Shown: positions 18,950-28,559, counted from the stretch's first letter. The stretch: 64,000 bases of DNA from Lachnospiraceae bacterium (GCA_015057665.1 SVDY01000007.1:1-64000), one strand, 5' to 3'. Notes: generated from the letters alone by a model not told the origin. Numbers and translations are program-made.

Positions 18950-18995
18950 GGGCAGCTGCAGACACATTCATTGGGAAATGTGTCTGCAGCTGTCC
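18950..18995. terminator. Long inverted repeat between convergent genes
   Basis: GGGCAGCTGCAGACACATT (18950-18968) pairs with its near-perfect complement at 18977-18995. It lies between the convergent cardiolipin synthase and P-type ATPase genes and probably ends transcription from both sides, although the T tracts are short. Confidence 0.75.
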
Positions 18996-19015
18996 TATTA
19001 TTATGATGCTGAATG

Positions 19016-21262
19016 TTATTTTTTGAATTTATATAATATACGAATAGAGTTCAGGACACAGAGGAAGGCGACTCCGGAATCTGCAAATACAGCAAACCAC
19101 ATATTGGCATATTTGAGAAATCCCAGAATTAATACCAGTGCTTTTATGATCAAAGCGAAAATAATATTCTGCTTTGCTGTGCGGACAGCTTCCCTTGAGA
19201 TGGCAATAGCCTGAGGGACAGCCATAAGGTCTTTGCTCATAAAAACAACATCGGCTGCTTCGATTGCCGCATCGGCACCGTTTCCCATGGCGGCACCCAC
19301 ATCGGCACCGGCAAGAACCGGCGCATCATTCATGCCGTCGCCAACGAACATAACAGCGCCGTTTTTTTCACGGATCTTGCGAAGCGTTATAAGTTTCTCT
19401 TCTGGGAGAAGTCTGCTGTACACGGTACGGATTCCTGTGCTGGCTGCAATGGTCCGGGCGTTTGATTCATGATCACCGGTCAGCATGGCTGTCTGTAATC
19501 CCATTTGATGAATCTGAGAAATGGCTTCTTTTGATTCCGGTTTCACCATATCTTCTATATGAAGGATTCCTATCAGATGGCCGTCTGCAGCGAGAATCAC
19601 TTCTGTGCCATAGCTGGAAGGAACAAAAGCAGAACAGTCAATATGGTGCTGTTCCATTAATTTTCTGTTGCCACAGAGAAGTTCTTTGCCGGAAAGAAAA
19701 GCGTGGATGCCCAGTCCGGCAAATTCTTCTGTCTGTTCCGGTGAAAGATAGGAGATGTTTTCTTCCCTGGCATAAGTGAGAATACTGTTTGCAATGGGAT
19801 GATTGGATGCTGTCTCGCAGGAAGCAAAAAGAGAGAGCAGTTCTGTTTTTGTATAATCAGAATCTAATGGTATGATTTCCACAACTTCAAAGGTTCCCTT
19901 TGTGATCGTTCCTGTTTTATCCATGACGATGGTTTTAATATTTCGAATCGCTTCTAAGGAAAGGCCGTTCTTAAATAGAATTCCATGGGAAGAACCGGCT
20001 CCGATTGCTGAAAAAAAGGCGAGAGGAACACTTAAAACAAGGGCACATGGACAACTGATAACAAGGAAAGTAAGTGCCGTATAAATCCAGTAGGACCAGT
20101 CTCCGGTCAGAATAGATGGAATAATTGCTGTAATGGCAGCGGCAATTACTACAATAGGTGTATAAATTCGTGAGAACCTGGTAATGAAACGTTCCATCTT
20201 TGGTTTCCCGGCAGCGGCATTTTCCACACATTCCAGAATGCGGGATACCATAGACTCTTCCAAAGGTTTATCGACGCGCATTTTGATCAGACCGGATAAG
20301 TTAAGACATCCTGAAATCAAGGAATCGCCTGGAACAGCGGAAACAGGGACCGGTTCACCGGTTACGGCAGAAGTGTCGACCCGTGTAGTTCCTTCTATTA
20401 AAGTACCGTCTAAGGGAATGCGGTCACCGGCACGGACAAGAAGAATCTGCCCTGGCATAGCTTGTTCCGCCGGAATGATAAAAACAGAATCCTCTTTTAC
20501 AAGGGAGACTGTTTCAGGACGCATATCGATGGCTTCCATAATGGAATGGCGGCTTTTCTCCACAGCCTTATGTTCAAAGTATTCGCCGATACGGAAAAAG
20601 AGCATGACACCGACAGCTTCCGGATATTCTTGGATAAAGAATGCACCAATGGTTGCAATGGACATTAAAAAATTTTCATCAAAAATCTGTCTGTTTCGAA
20701 ATCCAGCGGCAGCATTTTTTAAAACATTCCAGCCAAGAATCAGGTATGCAGCAATAAAAATGCCTATGTTTGCTGGGAAAGGAGCATAATCAGGAAGAAA
20801 AACTCCGATTAGGAAAAAAACGGAGCCGAACAGTATGGCCAGTTCTTCCTTTTTGTGAGCCGGATGACTATCATGGATGTGCCCATGTTCCTGGCAGTGT
20901 CCGCCGCAGTCATGGGATTCATGGTCGTGTCCGCCGCAGTTAGAGTGTTCATGATCGTGTCCGCCGCAACTACAGTGTTCCTGATGGTTCCCGTCACAGT
21001 CACATTGGTTATGCTCGTGAATCTTTGTTCCGGCATTTCTCCCTTTGCGTTCTCTGATACGGATATCCGGCTCAACAGAGCGGGCGATTCTTTCAATTTG
21101 TTCTATGTAATGGTCTGGATGATCCGCAGTAAGACGCAGTTGTTTTGTTGCAAAGGTAATATCCGCTTCCTCGATACCGGGAAGTTCAAGAATCTTTTTC
21201 TCAATCTTAGCTGCACAGTTGGCACAACCCAGATTTTCCAGAATGTAAGTCTTTTTAGACAC
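19016..21262 (-). CDS. Heavy-metal P1B-type ATPase (Zn/Cd/Pb export type)
   Basis: Protein of 748 residues with GTG start and AGGAGG upstream. Domains: heavy-metal-associated domain with GCANC (Cys13, Cys16), a His/Cys/Asp-rich linker with near-tandem CGGHDHE units (about residues 85-135), transmembrane region, TGE phosphatase loop, SCPCALV (C404-P-C406), phosphorylation motif DKTGT at D448, SNHPIA, and GDGMNDAPVLAGADVG. CPC with a Zn/Cd-type layout and the His-rich linker suggest export of Zn, Cd or Pb (ZntA/CadA) rather than Cu; the metal is inferred. It is a single gene whose promoter sits in a 30-bp dyad, and no regulator gene lies next to it. Confidence 0.93.
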   Translation of the reverse strand: MSKKTYILENLGCANCAAKIEKKILELPGIEEADITFATKQLRLTADHPDHYIEQIERIARSVEPDIRIRERKGRNAGTKIHEHNQCDCDGNHQEHCSCGGHDHEHSNCGGHDHESHDCGGHCQEHGHIHDSHPAHKKEELAILFGSVFFLIGVFLPDYAPFPANIGIFIAAYLILGWNVLKNAAAGFRNRQIFDENFLMSIATIGAFFIQEYPEAVGVMLFFRIGEYFEHKAVEKSRHSIMEAIDMRPETVSLVKEDSVFIIPAEQAMPGQILLVRAGDRIPLDGTLIEGTTRVDTSAVTGEPVPVSAVPGDSLISGCLNLSGLIKMRVDKPLEESMVSRILECVENAAAGKPKMERFITRFSRIYTPIVVIAAAITAIIPSILTGDWSYWIYTALTFLVISCPCALVLSVPLAFFSAIGAGSSHGILFKNGLSLEAIRNIKTIVMDKTGTITKGTFEVVEIIPLDSDYTKTELLSLFASCETASNHPIANSILTYAREENISYLSPEQTEEFAGLGIHAFLSGKELLCGNRKLMEQHHIDCSAFVPSSYGTEVILAADGHLIGILHIEDMVKPESKEAISQIHQMGLQTAMLTGDHESNARTIAASTGIRTVYSRLLPEEKLITLRKIREKNGAVMFVGDGMNDAPVLAGADVGAAMGNGADAAIEAADVVFMSKDLMAVPQAIAISREAVRTAKQNIIFALIIKALVLILGFLKYANMWFAVFADSGVAFLCVLNSIRILYKFKK

Positions 21263-21281
21263 AAAAAACTCCTCCTTTTTA

Positions 21282-21331
21282 TATTCAAGTCTCCCACGCC
21301 GTATTGGTGTGGGATCCGCATTAGCTTAGCT
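21282..21331 (-). repeat. Intergenic repeat family 1, copy D (reversed)
   Basis: On the minus strand GGATCCCACACCAATACG then GGCGTGGGAGACTTGAATA match the family core. It lies in the leader of the P-type ATPase gene, just before the ribosome binding site. Confidence 0.7.
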
Positions 21332-21336
21332 TACAT

Positions 21337-21371
21337 AGTTTCAATTTAACATATGAATATGAAACTGTCAA
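21337..21371 (-). promoter_or_regulatory. Promoter and candidate metal-responsive operator of the P-type ATPase
   Basis: Minus strand TTGACA (21371-21366), a 17-base spacer, TAAATT (21348-21343). The dyad AGTTTCA/TGAAACT (21337-21343 and 21360-21366) brackets the whole spacer, a common place for an ArsR/SmtB or MerR-type regulator. The regulator is not in this window. Confidence 0.6.
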
Positions 21372-21408
21372 TAAAAAAGAGGACTATTTTCGTTGATTAC
21401 TGTTTTAC

Positions 21409-21903
21409 TTAATACAAATTATTTTTTAATTTGTAGAGGAAGAGTTCCCGTTCTTTCTCGTTCATAGAACTTAAGTGACTGTTATGAAAATCAGAGAAGA
21501 AGGTGACATCTTTACCAAACCATTCAGGGGGAAGGAAGGAATTGGCCTCTTCTATGGAAGGAAATTCAACTTCCGCCATAATAAAACCGGCCAGCATGTC
21601 TTCAAAAATATCAAGTTCAATCATCAGGGAATCCGTAAGAGGTATCACATATCGTTTCTTTGAGATGATGGTTCCGTCTGCTTTTTCGCGAAGATGCAGA
21701 TATGCTTCTTTCGTGAGAGGGAGTTCTACCTCCTGTCTTGCCATCATACCGCCGGATTTGTATGTGAGAATGTACTCGTCATCTAAATGACGGATACGTA
21801 CCACAGGGGCTGTACATAAATAAGCCTGTTCAATCTGGCGGCATGGGTAAGCGGAAAGATTGTCCGGCAGGACTTTTACTAAAAATTTGCGTTCTATTTC
21901 CAT
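21409..21903 (-). CDS. CYTH-domain protein (triphosphate tunnel enzyme family)
   Basis: Protein of 164 residues. It begins MEIERKFLVKVLP, the ExExK signature of CYTH enzymes, followed by VVRIRHLDDEYILTYKSGG, QEVELPL and KKRYVIPL, and MAEVEFPS near the end. These beta-tunnel proteins hydrolyse inorganic triphosphate or related compounds with divalent metal. The ATG at 21903 has AAGGAG at the right spacing; an earlier in-frame ATG at 21924 has none. Cytosolic. The physiological substrate is unknown. Confidence 0.88.
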   Translation of the reverse strand: MEIERKFLVKVLPDNLSAYPCRQIEQAYLCTAPVVRIRHLDDEYILTYKSGGMMARQEVELPLTKEAYLHLREKADGTIISKKRYVIPLTDSLMIELDIFEDMLAGFIMAEVEFPSIEEANSFLPPEWFGKDVTFFSDFHNSHLSSMNEKERELFLYKLKNNLY

Positions 21904-21980
21904 ATTTTTCTCCTTAAAATTCAATCAAAGATGGTTTTGATTCAAAAACGATGATAAGTTGTAAGTTCCTGCTTATTATA

Positions 21981-22274
21981 TCATTCTGTCATAGTGTCCA
22001 TCAAGATATCAACAGAGGAAAAAAGATCCGTGGGTGTAACATGATGGTTCATGCAGTGTTGAATTAACTGCACGACAAACTCCCGGGAATAAGAAATATG
22101 AGGGATTGTTTCTGCATGAATATGCTTGAAATCATGATTGCGGCATGATACAATCTGGATTCCATAAACAGGAATCTGGTCAGATACTTCATGGGTAAGA
22201 TAATAATAAAGGGAAAGAATGGATTTCTCCTGAGTATAAAGGTGCTTCGAGCCTGTCAGATTAAGGTTCATCAT
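21981..22274 (-). CDS. Small conserved protein, DUF6514-like
   Basis: Protein of 97 residues with AAAGGAGG upstream of the ATG. LYYYLTHEVSDQIPVYGIQIV, then ISYSREFVVQLIQHCMNHHVTPTDL resembles DUF6514, small proteins of Lachnospiraceae of unknown function. It is rich in His and Tyr, without signal peptide or membrane helix. It is divergent from the PBP gene, with a TATAAT-like element between them near 22335. The family assignment is from memory and not certain. Confidence 0.6.
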   Translation of the reverse strand: MMNLNLTGSKHLYTQEKSILSLYYYLTHEVSDQIPVYGIQIVSCRNHDFKHIHAETIPHISYSREFVVQLIQHCMNHHVTPTDLFSSVDILMDTMTE

Positions 22275-22419
22275 AATAACTCCTCCTTTTGGCAGATTGG
22301 AGGAAAGATATGGAAATATATATGAAATTTAATTGATTATACCATATATGGATAAAAAAGGGAATAGAATGTGCTGAATTATGAAAGAAAAAAACAGTCT
22401 TTTATTCCTAAGGGTTTTT

Positions 22420-22428
22420 TGGTATACT
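22420..22428 (+). promoter_or_regulatory. Extended -10 promoter of the class A PBP gene
   Basis: TGGTATACT is an extended -10 element 24 bases before the ATG. No good -35 is visible, as usual for this promoter type. Confidence 0.5.
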
Positions 22429-22451
22429 AATTATAATTAAGGAGGATTCCG

Positions 22452-25079
22452 ATGAATTATAATAAAAAATCCATAAAGCTCCGGGAGAGAAAACTGGAGA
22501 CAAAGAAAATTAGAAAAGTAAAAAAAGCAAAAACCATATCTTTTTATGCATTGATCGGAATCATGCTGTTTGGCATCAGCATGACAGTTGGTCTTGGACT
22601 TGGTGTGTTCCGGGGAATTCTGGCAAGTGCACCTGATGTGGATGAGATTGATGTGGAACCGAAAGGTTTTATTTCCACGATTTATGATACTGACGGCAAT
22701 CCGATTCAGGAACTGTCAGATTATACATCTAATCGTATCAAGGTATCTTATGATCAGATTCCGGAGAATTTAAAAGATGCATTCATTGCAATTGAAGATG
22801 CCCGTTTTGAAGAACATAAAGGTATTGATATTAAAGGAATTGTCCGCGCTTTGTTTGTAAACCTTGCCAGCGGCGGAATCAGTGAAGGCGCCAGTACGAT
22901 CACTCAGCAGCTGATTAAGAACAATGTATTCAACGTAGGTGTCGGTGAGACTACTTTTTTCTCCAAAGTAGAACGCAAGATCCAGGAATGGTATCTTGCT
23001 CTTCAGATTGAGAAAGAATTAGAAAAAGAAGAAATTCTCACTCATTACCTGAATACCATTAATCTTGGAAAAGGTACACTTGGAATCGGAACAGCGGCCA
23101 GAACCTATTTTGATAAAGGAGTCAGTGAACTGAATCTTGCAGAATGTGCAGTTTTAGCTGCTATTACAAAAAGCCCTACCAATTACAATCCGGTTGATAA
23201 TCCTGAAAAAAATAAAGACAGAAGAGATAAAGTTCTCTCTGATATGCTGGAGCAGGAACTGATTACAACAGAGGAATATAATGAAGCCATGGAAGACGGC
23301 GTTTATGAGCGGATTCAGAAAGTATCTGCAGAGAATAAAGATGACGGTATCTATTCTTATTTTGTAGATGCGGTGATAGAGCAGATTGTAGATGACCTGA
23401 AGGAAGCTCTTGGTTATTCAGAGACACAGATTTATAAGCTTCTTTATACCGGAGGTTTGAGTATCTATTCTACACAGGATATGGCACTTCAAAAGGTTGT
23501 TGACTCTGTTGTCAATAATGAGAGCAATTATCCATCCGCATCCGGTTATGCCCTTACATATCGTCTTTCTCTTTTGAAAGAAGATGGAACTGCGGTTAAT
23601 TATTCTGAATACGATGTGGTTGCATTTATGAAAAATGAGAACCCAAATGCCGGTCTCATATATTCATCCAAGCAGAAAGCTGAAGAAGATGTTGCCAAAT
23701 TCCGTGCATCTGTAGTAAGTGAGACGGACAAGGTGACAGGAGAGACCTATAATGTTGTGATTCAGCCACAGGCTTCTGTTACCTTGATGGATCAATACAC
23801 TGGGGAAGTGAAAGCTCTCTCCGGCGGACGTGGAGAGAAGACATCAAATCTTTCCCTTAACAGAGCTACCGGTACAACGAGACAGCCTGGGTCTACATTT
23901 AAAATATTATCCACATTCCTTCCGGCCTTAGATACCAAAGGGAACACACTGGCAACGGTTTATGATGACGCGCCATACAATTATGTTGGAACAGACAGAC
24001 AGGTTAGAAACTGGTGGGGAACCGGTTACTACCGCGGTTACTGTACGATCAGGGAAGCTATAATAGATTCTCTTAACGTAATTACTGCCAAGACCATGGA
24101 AGAGGTGACACCTCAGCTTGGTTATGATTATCTTTTAAAACTTGGTTTTACTACTTTGGTAGAAAACAGGGTAGAAGCCAATGGGGAAGTTCATTCTGAC
24201 ATTGTTCAGCCGCTTGCCCTTGGCGGCATCACAGATGGCATTACTAATATGGAATTGACAGCTGCCTATGCTGCAATTGCCAATGAAGGTGTTTACATCA
24301 AACCAAAGTTATATACGAAGATACTTGACTATGACGGTAATGTTCTTTTTGAAAATGTCACAAAAGAGAACAGAGTCATGAAAGAAACAACAGCATGGCT
24401 TCTTACAAATGCAATGAAGGACGTGCTTACAAAGGGTACCGGAACTGCAGCGAGACTTTCTACTGGTATGACAGCTGCCGGTAAGACTGGTACCACATCC
24501 AATAAATACGACTTCTGGTTCTCCGGATACACTCCGTATTATACTGCATCTGTTTGGATGGGATATGATATTAATACTAACTTTTCCGGGGATACCTATC
24601 CGAAAGTAATCTGGAAGAAGATTATGGATGGCGTTGTGAAAGCAGAAGGGCAGCAGAAAAAAGGATTCCCTTCCTGTGACAATATTACAAGCCGTACCAT
24701 CTGTAAAGAATCCGGTCTTCTTGCGGTAGATGGCGTCTGCAATGCTGTAAAAGATAATAAATGTACAGCAACAGAGTATTTCGAAAAAGGTACCCAGCCT
24801 ACAAAGAAATGCAATATCCATACCAAGATTACTGTATGTAAAACATCAGGTCTGCCTGCAGGCCAGTATTGTCCTGAAACAGAAAAAGAAGAAAAGGTAT
24901 ATCTTATTAAAGAAGAAAAATATGGAACCGCCACCTGGGATACTCCATATATTCTTCCAAAAGATTTCAAAGAGAAAGTGTGTGATAAACACGATGAATT
25001 TAGCTGGATCAAGGATCTGCTGACACCATCAACCGGTGCACCGGCAGAGACACAGCCCGCATTAGAGACAATTCCATAA
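22452..25079 (+). CDS. Class A penicillin-binding protein (PBP1a type)
   Basis: Protein of 875 residues with AAGGAGG upstream. A short basic cytosolic tail and one membrane helix (about 32-55) are followed by a GT51 transglycosylase (IEDARFEEHKGID with catalytic Glu115; GASTITQQLIKNN) and a transpeptidase domain with S481-TFK, S540-LN and K678-TG. It polymerises and cross-links peptidoglycan outside the membrane. The C-terminal tail after about residue 735 is unusual in holding about nine cysteines (SCDNITSRTICKESG, CTATEYFEKG, CNIHTKITVC), probably two small extracytosolic knuckles, then an acidic end. It appears to be a single gene followed by a repeat element and a terminator. Confidence 0.95.
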   Translation: MNYNKKSIKLRERKLETKKIRKVKKAKTISFYALIGIMLFGISMTVGLGLGVFRGILASAPDVDEIDVEPKGFISTIYDTDGNPIQELSDYTSNRIKVSYDQIPENLKDAFIAIEDARFEEHKGIDIKGIVRALFVNLASGGISEGASTITQQLIKNNVFNVGVGETTFFSKVERKIQEWYLALQIEKELEKEEILTHYLNTINLGKGTLGIGTAARTYFDKGVSELNLAECAVLAAITKSPTNYNPVDNPEKNKDRRDKVLSDMLEQELITTEEYNEAMEDGVYERIQKVSAENKDDGIYSYFVDAVIEQIVDDLKEALGYSETQIYKLLYTGGLSIYSTQDMALQKVVDSVVNNESNYPSASGYALTYRLSLLKEDGTAVNYSEYDVVAFMKNENPNAGLIYSSKQKAEEDVAKFRASVVSETDKVTGETYNVVIQPQASVTLMDQYTGEVKALSGGRGEKTSNLSLNRATGTTRQPGSTFKILSTFLPALDTKGNTLATVYDDAPYNYVGTDRQVRNWWGTGYYRGYCTIREAIIDSLNVITAKTMEEVTPQLGYDYLLKLGFTTLVENRVEANGEVHSDIVQPLALGGITDGITNMELTAAYAAIANEGVYIKPKLYTKILDYDGNVLFENVTKENRVMKETTAWLLTNAMKDVLTKGTGTAARLSTGMTAAGKTGTTSNKYDFWFSGYTPYYTASVWMGYDINTNFSGDTYPKVIWKKIMDGVVKAEGQQKKGFPSCDNITSRTICKESGLLAVDGVCNAVKDNKCTATEYFEKGTQPTKKCNIHTKITVCKTSGLPAGQYCPETEKEEKVYLIKEEKYGTATWDTPYILPKDFKEKVCDKHDEFSWIKDLLTPSTGAPAETQPALETIP

Positions 25080-25080
25080 C

Positions 25081-25134
25081 ATTCAAGTCTCCCTTGTGAG
25101 ATTTGGCGCGGGATTTCCGTCAGCTTCCATCTGA
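25081..25134 (-). repeat. Intergenic repeat family 1, copy C (reversed)
   Basis: On the minus strand AGCTGACGGAAATCCC, GCGCCAAATCTCACAAGG and GAGACTTGAAT follow each other. It is the fullest copy and directly follows the PBP stop codon. Confidence 0.75.
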
Positions 25135-25138
25135 TATA

Positions 25139-25172
25139 AAAAGGGGCGTTGCCAAAAGCAGCGTCCCTTTTG
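25139..25172 (+). terminator. Terminator of the PBP gene
   Basis: AAAAGGGGCGTTGC pairs with GCAGCGTCCCTTTT around CAAAA. The A and T runs on both sides make it usable in both directions, including for uppP. Confidence 0.85.
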
Positions 25173-25216
25173 TAATCTTATGCAGTTTCGGAACAGATAT
25201 GTGATAAAAGATATCT

Positions 25217-26032
25217 TTAAAAACCAATGATAACTCCGTACAAAATAACAAGAACACCAAGTACAATACGGTAGATGCCAAATGCTTTAAAGTCGTTCTT
25301 TTTGATGTAACTCAACAGGAATTTAATGGCTGCCACGGATACAACGAAAGCCACGAACATTCCAAGAAGAAGAATGAAAATCTCATATCCTGTAAAGTTA
25401 AATCCGAATTTGACGATTTTTAAAAGGCTGGCACCGAACATAACCGGAATAGACAGGTAGAAAGAATATTCTGCGGCGATGAAACGGGAAGTACCAAGAA
25501 GAAGGGCACCCAGAATGGTTGCACCGGAACGGGAAGTTCCGGGAATCAGAGCAAGTACCTGACAGCATCCGATCAGCAATGCTGTTTTGTAACTAAGGCT
25601 GCTGAAATTCTTAATCCGGGCTTTGCGGCCTTTTTGAAAATTTTCGATGACAATAAATAAAATACCATATAAAATCAAGGTAAAGGAGATTGTCTGCCAG
25701 TTATAGAAATGTTCATCCAGAAAATCATCAAACAAAAGACCTAAAACAGCAGCTGGAAGACAGCCGACGATGACCTTCGTCCAGAGACTGATAATCTCAT
25801 TCTGCTTTGTTTTTGATTTCTGAAATGGCCATAACTTGTGAAAAAATAAAATACAAACAGCCAGGATGGCGCCTAACTGGATGACTACAAAGAACATTTC
25901 CAAAAACTCTTCGCTCATCTTAAGATGGATAAACTCATCTACAAGGAGCATATGACCGGTACTGCTGATTGGAAGCCATTCTGTAATACCTTCTACAATA
26001 CCGAGGATGATTACTTTTAATATTTCTAACAT
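25217..26032 (-). CDS. uppP: Undecaprenyl-diphosphate phosphatase (BacA type)
   Basis: Protein of 271 residues. [18 protein letters not shown] and [12 protein letters not shown] are the two catalytic motifs of UppP, in a protein with about eight membrane helices. It recycles undecaprenyl diphosphate to the monophosphate lipid carrier for cell wall synthesis and gives some bacitracin resistance. The ATG at 26032 has GGAGG at the right spacing; the frame is open 20 codons further upstream without a ribosome binding site. It is convergent with the PBP gene, another cell wall enzyme. Confidence 0.95.
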   Translation of the reverse strand: MLEILKVIILGIVEGITEWLPISSTGHMLLVDEFIHLKMSEEFLEMFFVVIQLGAILAVCILFFHKLWPFQKSKTKQNEIISLWTKVIVGCLPAAVLGLLFDDFLDEHFYNWQTISFTLILYGILFIVIENFQKGRKARIKNFSSLSYKTALLIGCCQVLALIPGTSRSGATILGALLLGTSRFIAAEYSFYLSIPVMFGASLLKIVKFGFNFTGYEIFILLLGMFVAFVVSVAAIKFLLSYIKKNDFKAFGIYRIVLGVLVILYGVIIGF

Positions 26033-26145
26033 CAGTTCCCTCCATAATAAATAGTCAGGGAATAGGATTCCCTTGTTTACATACATATTCATAATATCAT
26101 GAATAAAACAAAAAACAAATATAAATTCGTATAAAAGGAGAAAAT

Positions 26146-26715
26146 ATGAAAAAGAAGATAATGACCATTACAGACTGGGTTCATTCTGTACTTGCTTCTT
26201 CTATTGAAGAGGGAGATTTTTGCATCGATGCCACAGCCGGAAAAGGAAAGGACACCTTGTTTTTGGCAGAGAAGGCAGGCGAATCCGGACAAGTTCTTGC
26301 TTTTGATATTCAGGAAGAAGCGATTTTTCAGGCAGAACAACTGATTAATGACCATGGATATAGGGAACAGGTAAGGTTTGTTCTGGATGGCCACGAACAT
26401 ATGGAACGCTATGCAGATAAAGACAGTGCAGCGGTGATTTTATTTAATCTGGGATATCTGCCCGGAGGTGACCACACTCTGGCAACAAAAGAATCTACTA
26501 CGTTGGAGGCTGCGAAAAAGGGACTTTCGATTCTTAAAAAGCAGGGGGTCATGTGTATCTGTATTTACAGTGGCGGAGACAGCGGATTTTCTGAAAAAGA
26601 AGCTGTTCTTTCCTGGGTACAAAGCCTGCCTGCAAAAGAATATGATGTGATTTCCTGTTCCTTTATCAATAAACCGAATCATCCGCCGCTTCCTGTTTTT
26701 ATCAGAAAACGTTAG
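26146..26715 (+). CDS. mnmM: Class I SAM-dependent methyltransferase, MnmM-like (YtqB family)
   Basis: Protein of 189 residues, AAAGGAG before the ATG. It has the SAM-binding motif [15 protein letters not shown], then [25 protein letters not shown] and the end [14 protein letters not shown], which together define PF06962 (YtqB). B. subtilis YtqB/MnmM methylates 5-aminomethyl-2-thiouridine in the tRNA wobble position. The specific reaction here is inferred from the family. Divergent from uppP; soluble. Confidence 0.88.
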   Translation: MKKKIMTITDWVHSVLASSIEEGDFCIDATAGKGKDTLFLAEKAGESGQVLAFDIQEEAIFQAEQLINDHGYREQVRFVLDGHEHMERYADKDSAAVILFNLGYLPGGDHTLATKESTTLEAAKKGLSILKKQGVMCICIYSGGDSGFSEKEAVLSWVQSLPAKEYDVISCSFINKPNHPPLPVFIRKR

Positions 26716-26732
26716 ATGGAAAGAAGAGTATC

Positions 26733-26761
26733 TTGACAAGAAATAGCATAGAAGATACAAT
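26733..26761 (+). promoter_or_regulatory. Promoter of the CNNM-type gene
   Basis: TTGACA (26733-26738), a 17-base spacer, TACAAT (26756-26761). Confidence 0.7.
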
Positions 26762-26828
26762 AATAATTTAGTAACAATTCCAATTGTTTTGGAAATATAC
26801 ATTTTTATAAGAAATAGGAGTGATTTTT

Positions 26829-28121
26829 TTGGATTCGAGTTCCGTAGGCCGAGCGGCAGCGCTGGTGATACTGGTAGCTTTATCGGCATTTTTCTCTTCT
26901 GCTGAAACAGCACTTACGACAGTAAATGTACATCGAATGAGAGCTTTGGCAGAAGATGGTAACAAGAGAGCAGACCGGGTATTAAAGCTTAAGGAAAATT
27001 CTCAGAAACTTCTCAGTACGATTCTGATTGGAAATAATATTGTAAACTTATCTGCTTCTTCTATGGCAACAACATTAACCATTGATTTATTGACAAATGC
27101 AGGTTTTTCCAATGCAGCAGCTCTTGGATCCGGTATCTCCACCGGTGTGATGACATTTCTTGTGCTGATTTTCGGAGAAATATCTCCTAAGACGGCTGCA
27201 ACTATCTATGCAGAGAAACTTGCTCTATTATATGTAGATATCATCCGTTTTCTTGCATTGATATTCACACCGATAGGGATTATTGTGGATGGATTTGCCG
27301 GAGGATTTTTAAAATTACTTGGAATTGACCGTAATGCGGGCGAACAGGCCATGACAGAACGAGAACTGCGTACGATTGTGGATGTGAGTCATGAGGATGG
27401 TGTCATTGAGAACGATGAACACGAATTTATCAACAATGCCATTGATTTTGGTGAAGCAGTCGTAAAGGATGTCATGACTCCGAAGGTAGATGTGGCCTTT
27501 GTTTCTGTGGACGAGACATACGAAGAAGTTGCAGATCTTTTTGTCAATGAAAAGTATACCCGTGTTCCTGTATATGAAGATACAAAAGACAATGTGATAG
27601 GTATCCTCAATCTGAAAGATTTATATTTTTATAGAGAACGGCACCAGGGGGAACCCTTTGATATCCGTAAGATTATGCGAAAAGCTTTCTTCACTTTTGA
27701 ACATCAGAAAGTTGCAGTTCTCATGCAGCAGATCAGAAAAAAAGAAGTCAGTTTTGCCATTGTACTGGACGAATACGGCGGAGTGGCCGGGCTTGTAACT
27801 TTAGAAGACCTGATTGAAGAATTGGTCGGAGAAGTAAGGGACGAGTACGATGAGGATGAGAAAGATTCTATTGTATGTGTTGCAGAAGGCGAATATGTAG
27901 TGGAGGGCAGTGTGAAACTGGATGATTTAAACGATGCCCTTGACATTGAGCTGGAATCAGAAGATTATAGTTCTCTTGGCGGTTATCTCATTGAACTTCT
28001 GGATGATATTCCGGAAGTGGGAGAAGAGGCTGTTGAAAACGGAATCAGTTATAAGGTTCTCTCCGTAGATAAGAATCGTGTGGACAAAGTTCTTATCAAG
28101 ATGACCAAAGCAGAAAAATAA
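26829..28121 (+). CDS. CNNM/CorC (HlyC-type) membrane protein with CBS domains
   Basis: About 430 residues: N-terminal DUF21/CNNM membrane domain with FFSSAETALTTVN, ILIGNNIVNL and LIFGEISPKT, then a pair of CBS domains (VMTPKVDVAFVSVDETYEEV; FAIVLDEYGGVAGLVTLEDL) and a C-terminal CorC/HlyC domain. Members export or sense Mg2+ and other divalent ions; older names call them hemolysins. The start is uncertain: a GTG at 26820 overlaps the AGGAG sequence (26816-26820), so I prefer the in-frame TTG at 26829, eight bases after it. tRNA-Glu follows directly. Confidence 0.9.
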   Translation: MDSSSVGRAAALVILVALSAFFSSAETALTTVNVHRMRALAEDGNKRADRVLKLKENSQKLLSTILIGNNIVNLSASSMATTLTIDLLTNAGFSNAAALGSGISTGVMTFLVLIFGEISPKTAATIYAEKLALLYVDIIRFLALIFTPIGIIVDGFAGGFLKLLGIDRNAGEQAMTERELRTIVDVSHEDGVIENDEHEFINNAIDFGEAVVKDVMTPKVDVAFVSVDETYEEVADLFVNEKYTRVPVYEDTKDNVIGILNLKDLYFYRERHQGEPFDIRKIMRKAFFTFEHQKVAVLMQQIRKKEVSFAIVLDEYGGVAGLVTLEDLIEELVGEVRDEYDEDEKDSIVCVAEGEYVVEGSVKLDDLNDALDIELESEDYSSLGGYLIELLDDIPEVGEEAVENGISYKVLSVDKNRVDKVLIKMTKAEK

Positions 28122-28135
28122 AAATAAAAAAGTTC

Positions 28136-28164
28136 TTGCCAAAGGACCAAAGACGTGGTAATAT
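28136..28164 (+). promoter_or_regulatory. Promoter of tRNA-Glu
   Basis: TTGCCA (28136-28141), a 17-base spacer, TAATAT (28159-28164), 16 bases before the tRNA. Confidence 0.65.
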
Positions 28165-28179
28165 ATATCCTGTTGATAA

Positions 28180-28251
28180 GGTCCATTGGTCAAGCGGTCA
28201 AGACGCCGCCCTCTCACGGCGGAAACAGGGGTTCGATTCCCCTATGGACTG
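28180..28251 (+). tRNA. tRNA-Glu (anticodon CTC)
   Basis: The cloverleaf folds: acceptor GGTCCAT with ATGGACT, anticodon stem CCGCC/GGCGG with loop CTCTCAC (anticodon CTC), T arm GGGGTTCGATTCCCC, discriminator G. No CCA is encoded. The last 24 bases form part of the 26-bp repeat that recurs at 41701-41726, so the present 3' end was probably restored by the integrated element. Confidence 0.95.
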
Positions 28252-28253
28252 TT
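28228..28253 (+). repeat. Left attachment site of the island
   Basis: 26 bases from GGGGTTCGATTCC to GACTGTT, covering the T arm and acceptor 3' strand of tRNA-Glu; identical to 41701-41726. Confidence 0.9.
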
Positions 28254-28269
28254 TTAATACAGAGAAGAG

Positions 28270-28314
28270 AAAACTCACAAACCCAGTATATACAAGGGAT
28301 TGTGAGTTTTTTTA
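28270..28314 (+). terminator. Terminator just inside the left end of the island
   Basis: AAAACTCACAA (28270-28280) pairs with TTGTGAGTTTT (28300-28310), extended by ACCC/GGGA, followed by a T run. It now ends the tRNA-Glu transcript, although it belongs to the island. Confidence 0.85.
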
Positions 28315-28341
28315 TATTGCTGAGAATTATAGTTTTTTTCA

Positions 28342-28362
28342 AGGTAATCAAATAGGTAATCA
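28342..28362 (+). repeat. Candidate integrase arm-binding repeats, left
   Basis: AGGTAATCA occurs at 28342-28350 and 28354-28362. A matching pair lies near the right end (41611-41629). The function as arm-type sites is inferred from their position. Confidence 0.45.
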
Positions 28363-28559
28363 AGAGCAAGAAAGGAGGAAGCATCGTTTAACTGCGTCAA
28401 TTATACCGTTATTTATAGTTTTTAAGAATGATTTTAAAAGACATGTCATATCTTAGTTATACAAAGAAATTCAACTTGAGTTGTTTTTGTGGTTGTTTGC
28501 TTGTTTTTACAAATTAAGTTGATTTGTTTTGAAAAACAATAAAATAACTTAAGTTTTTG

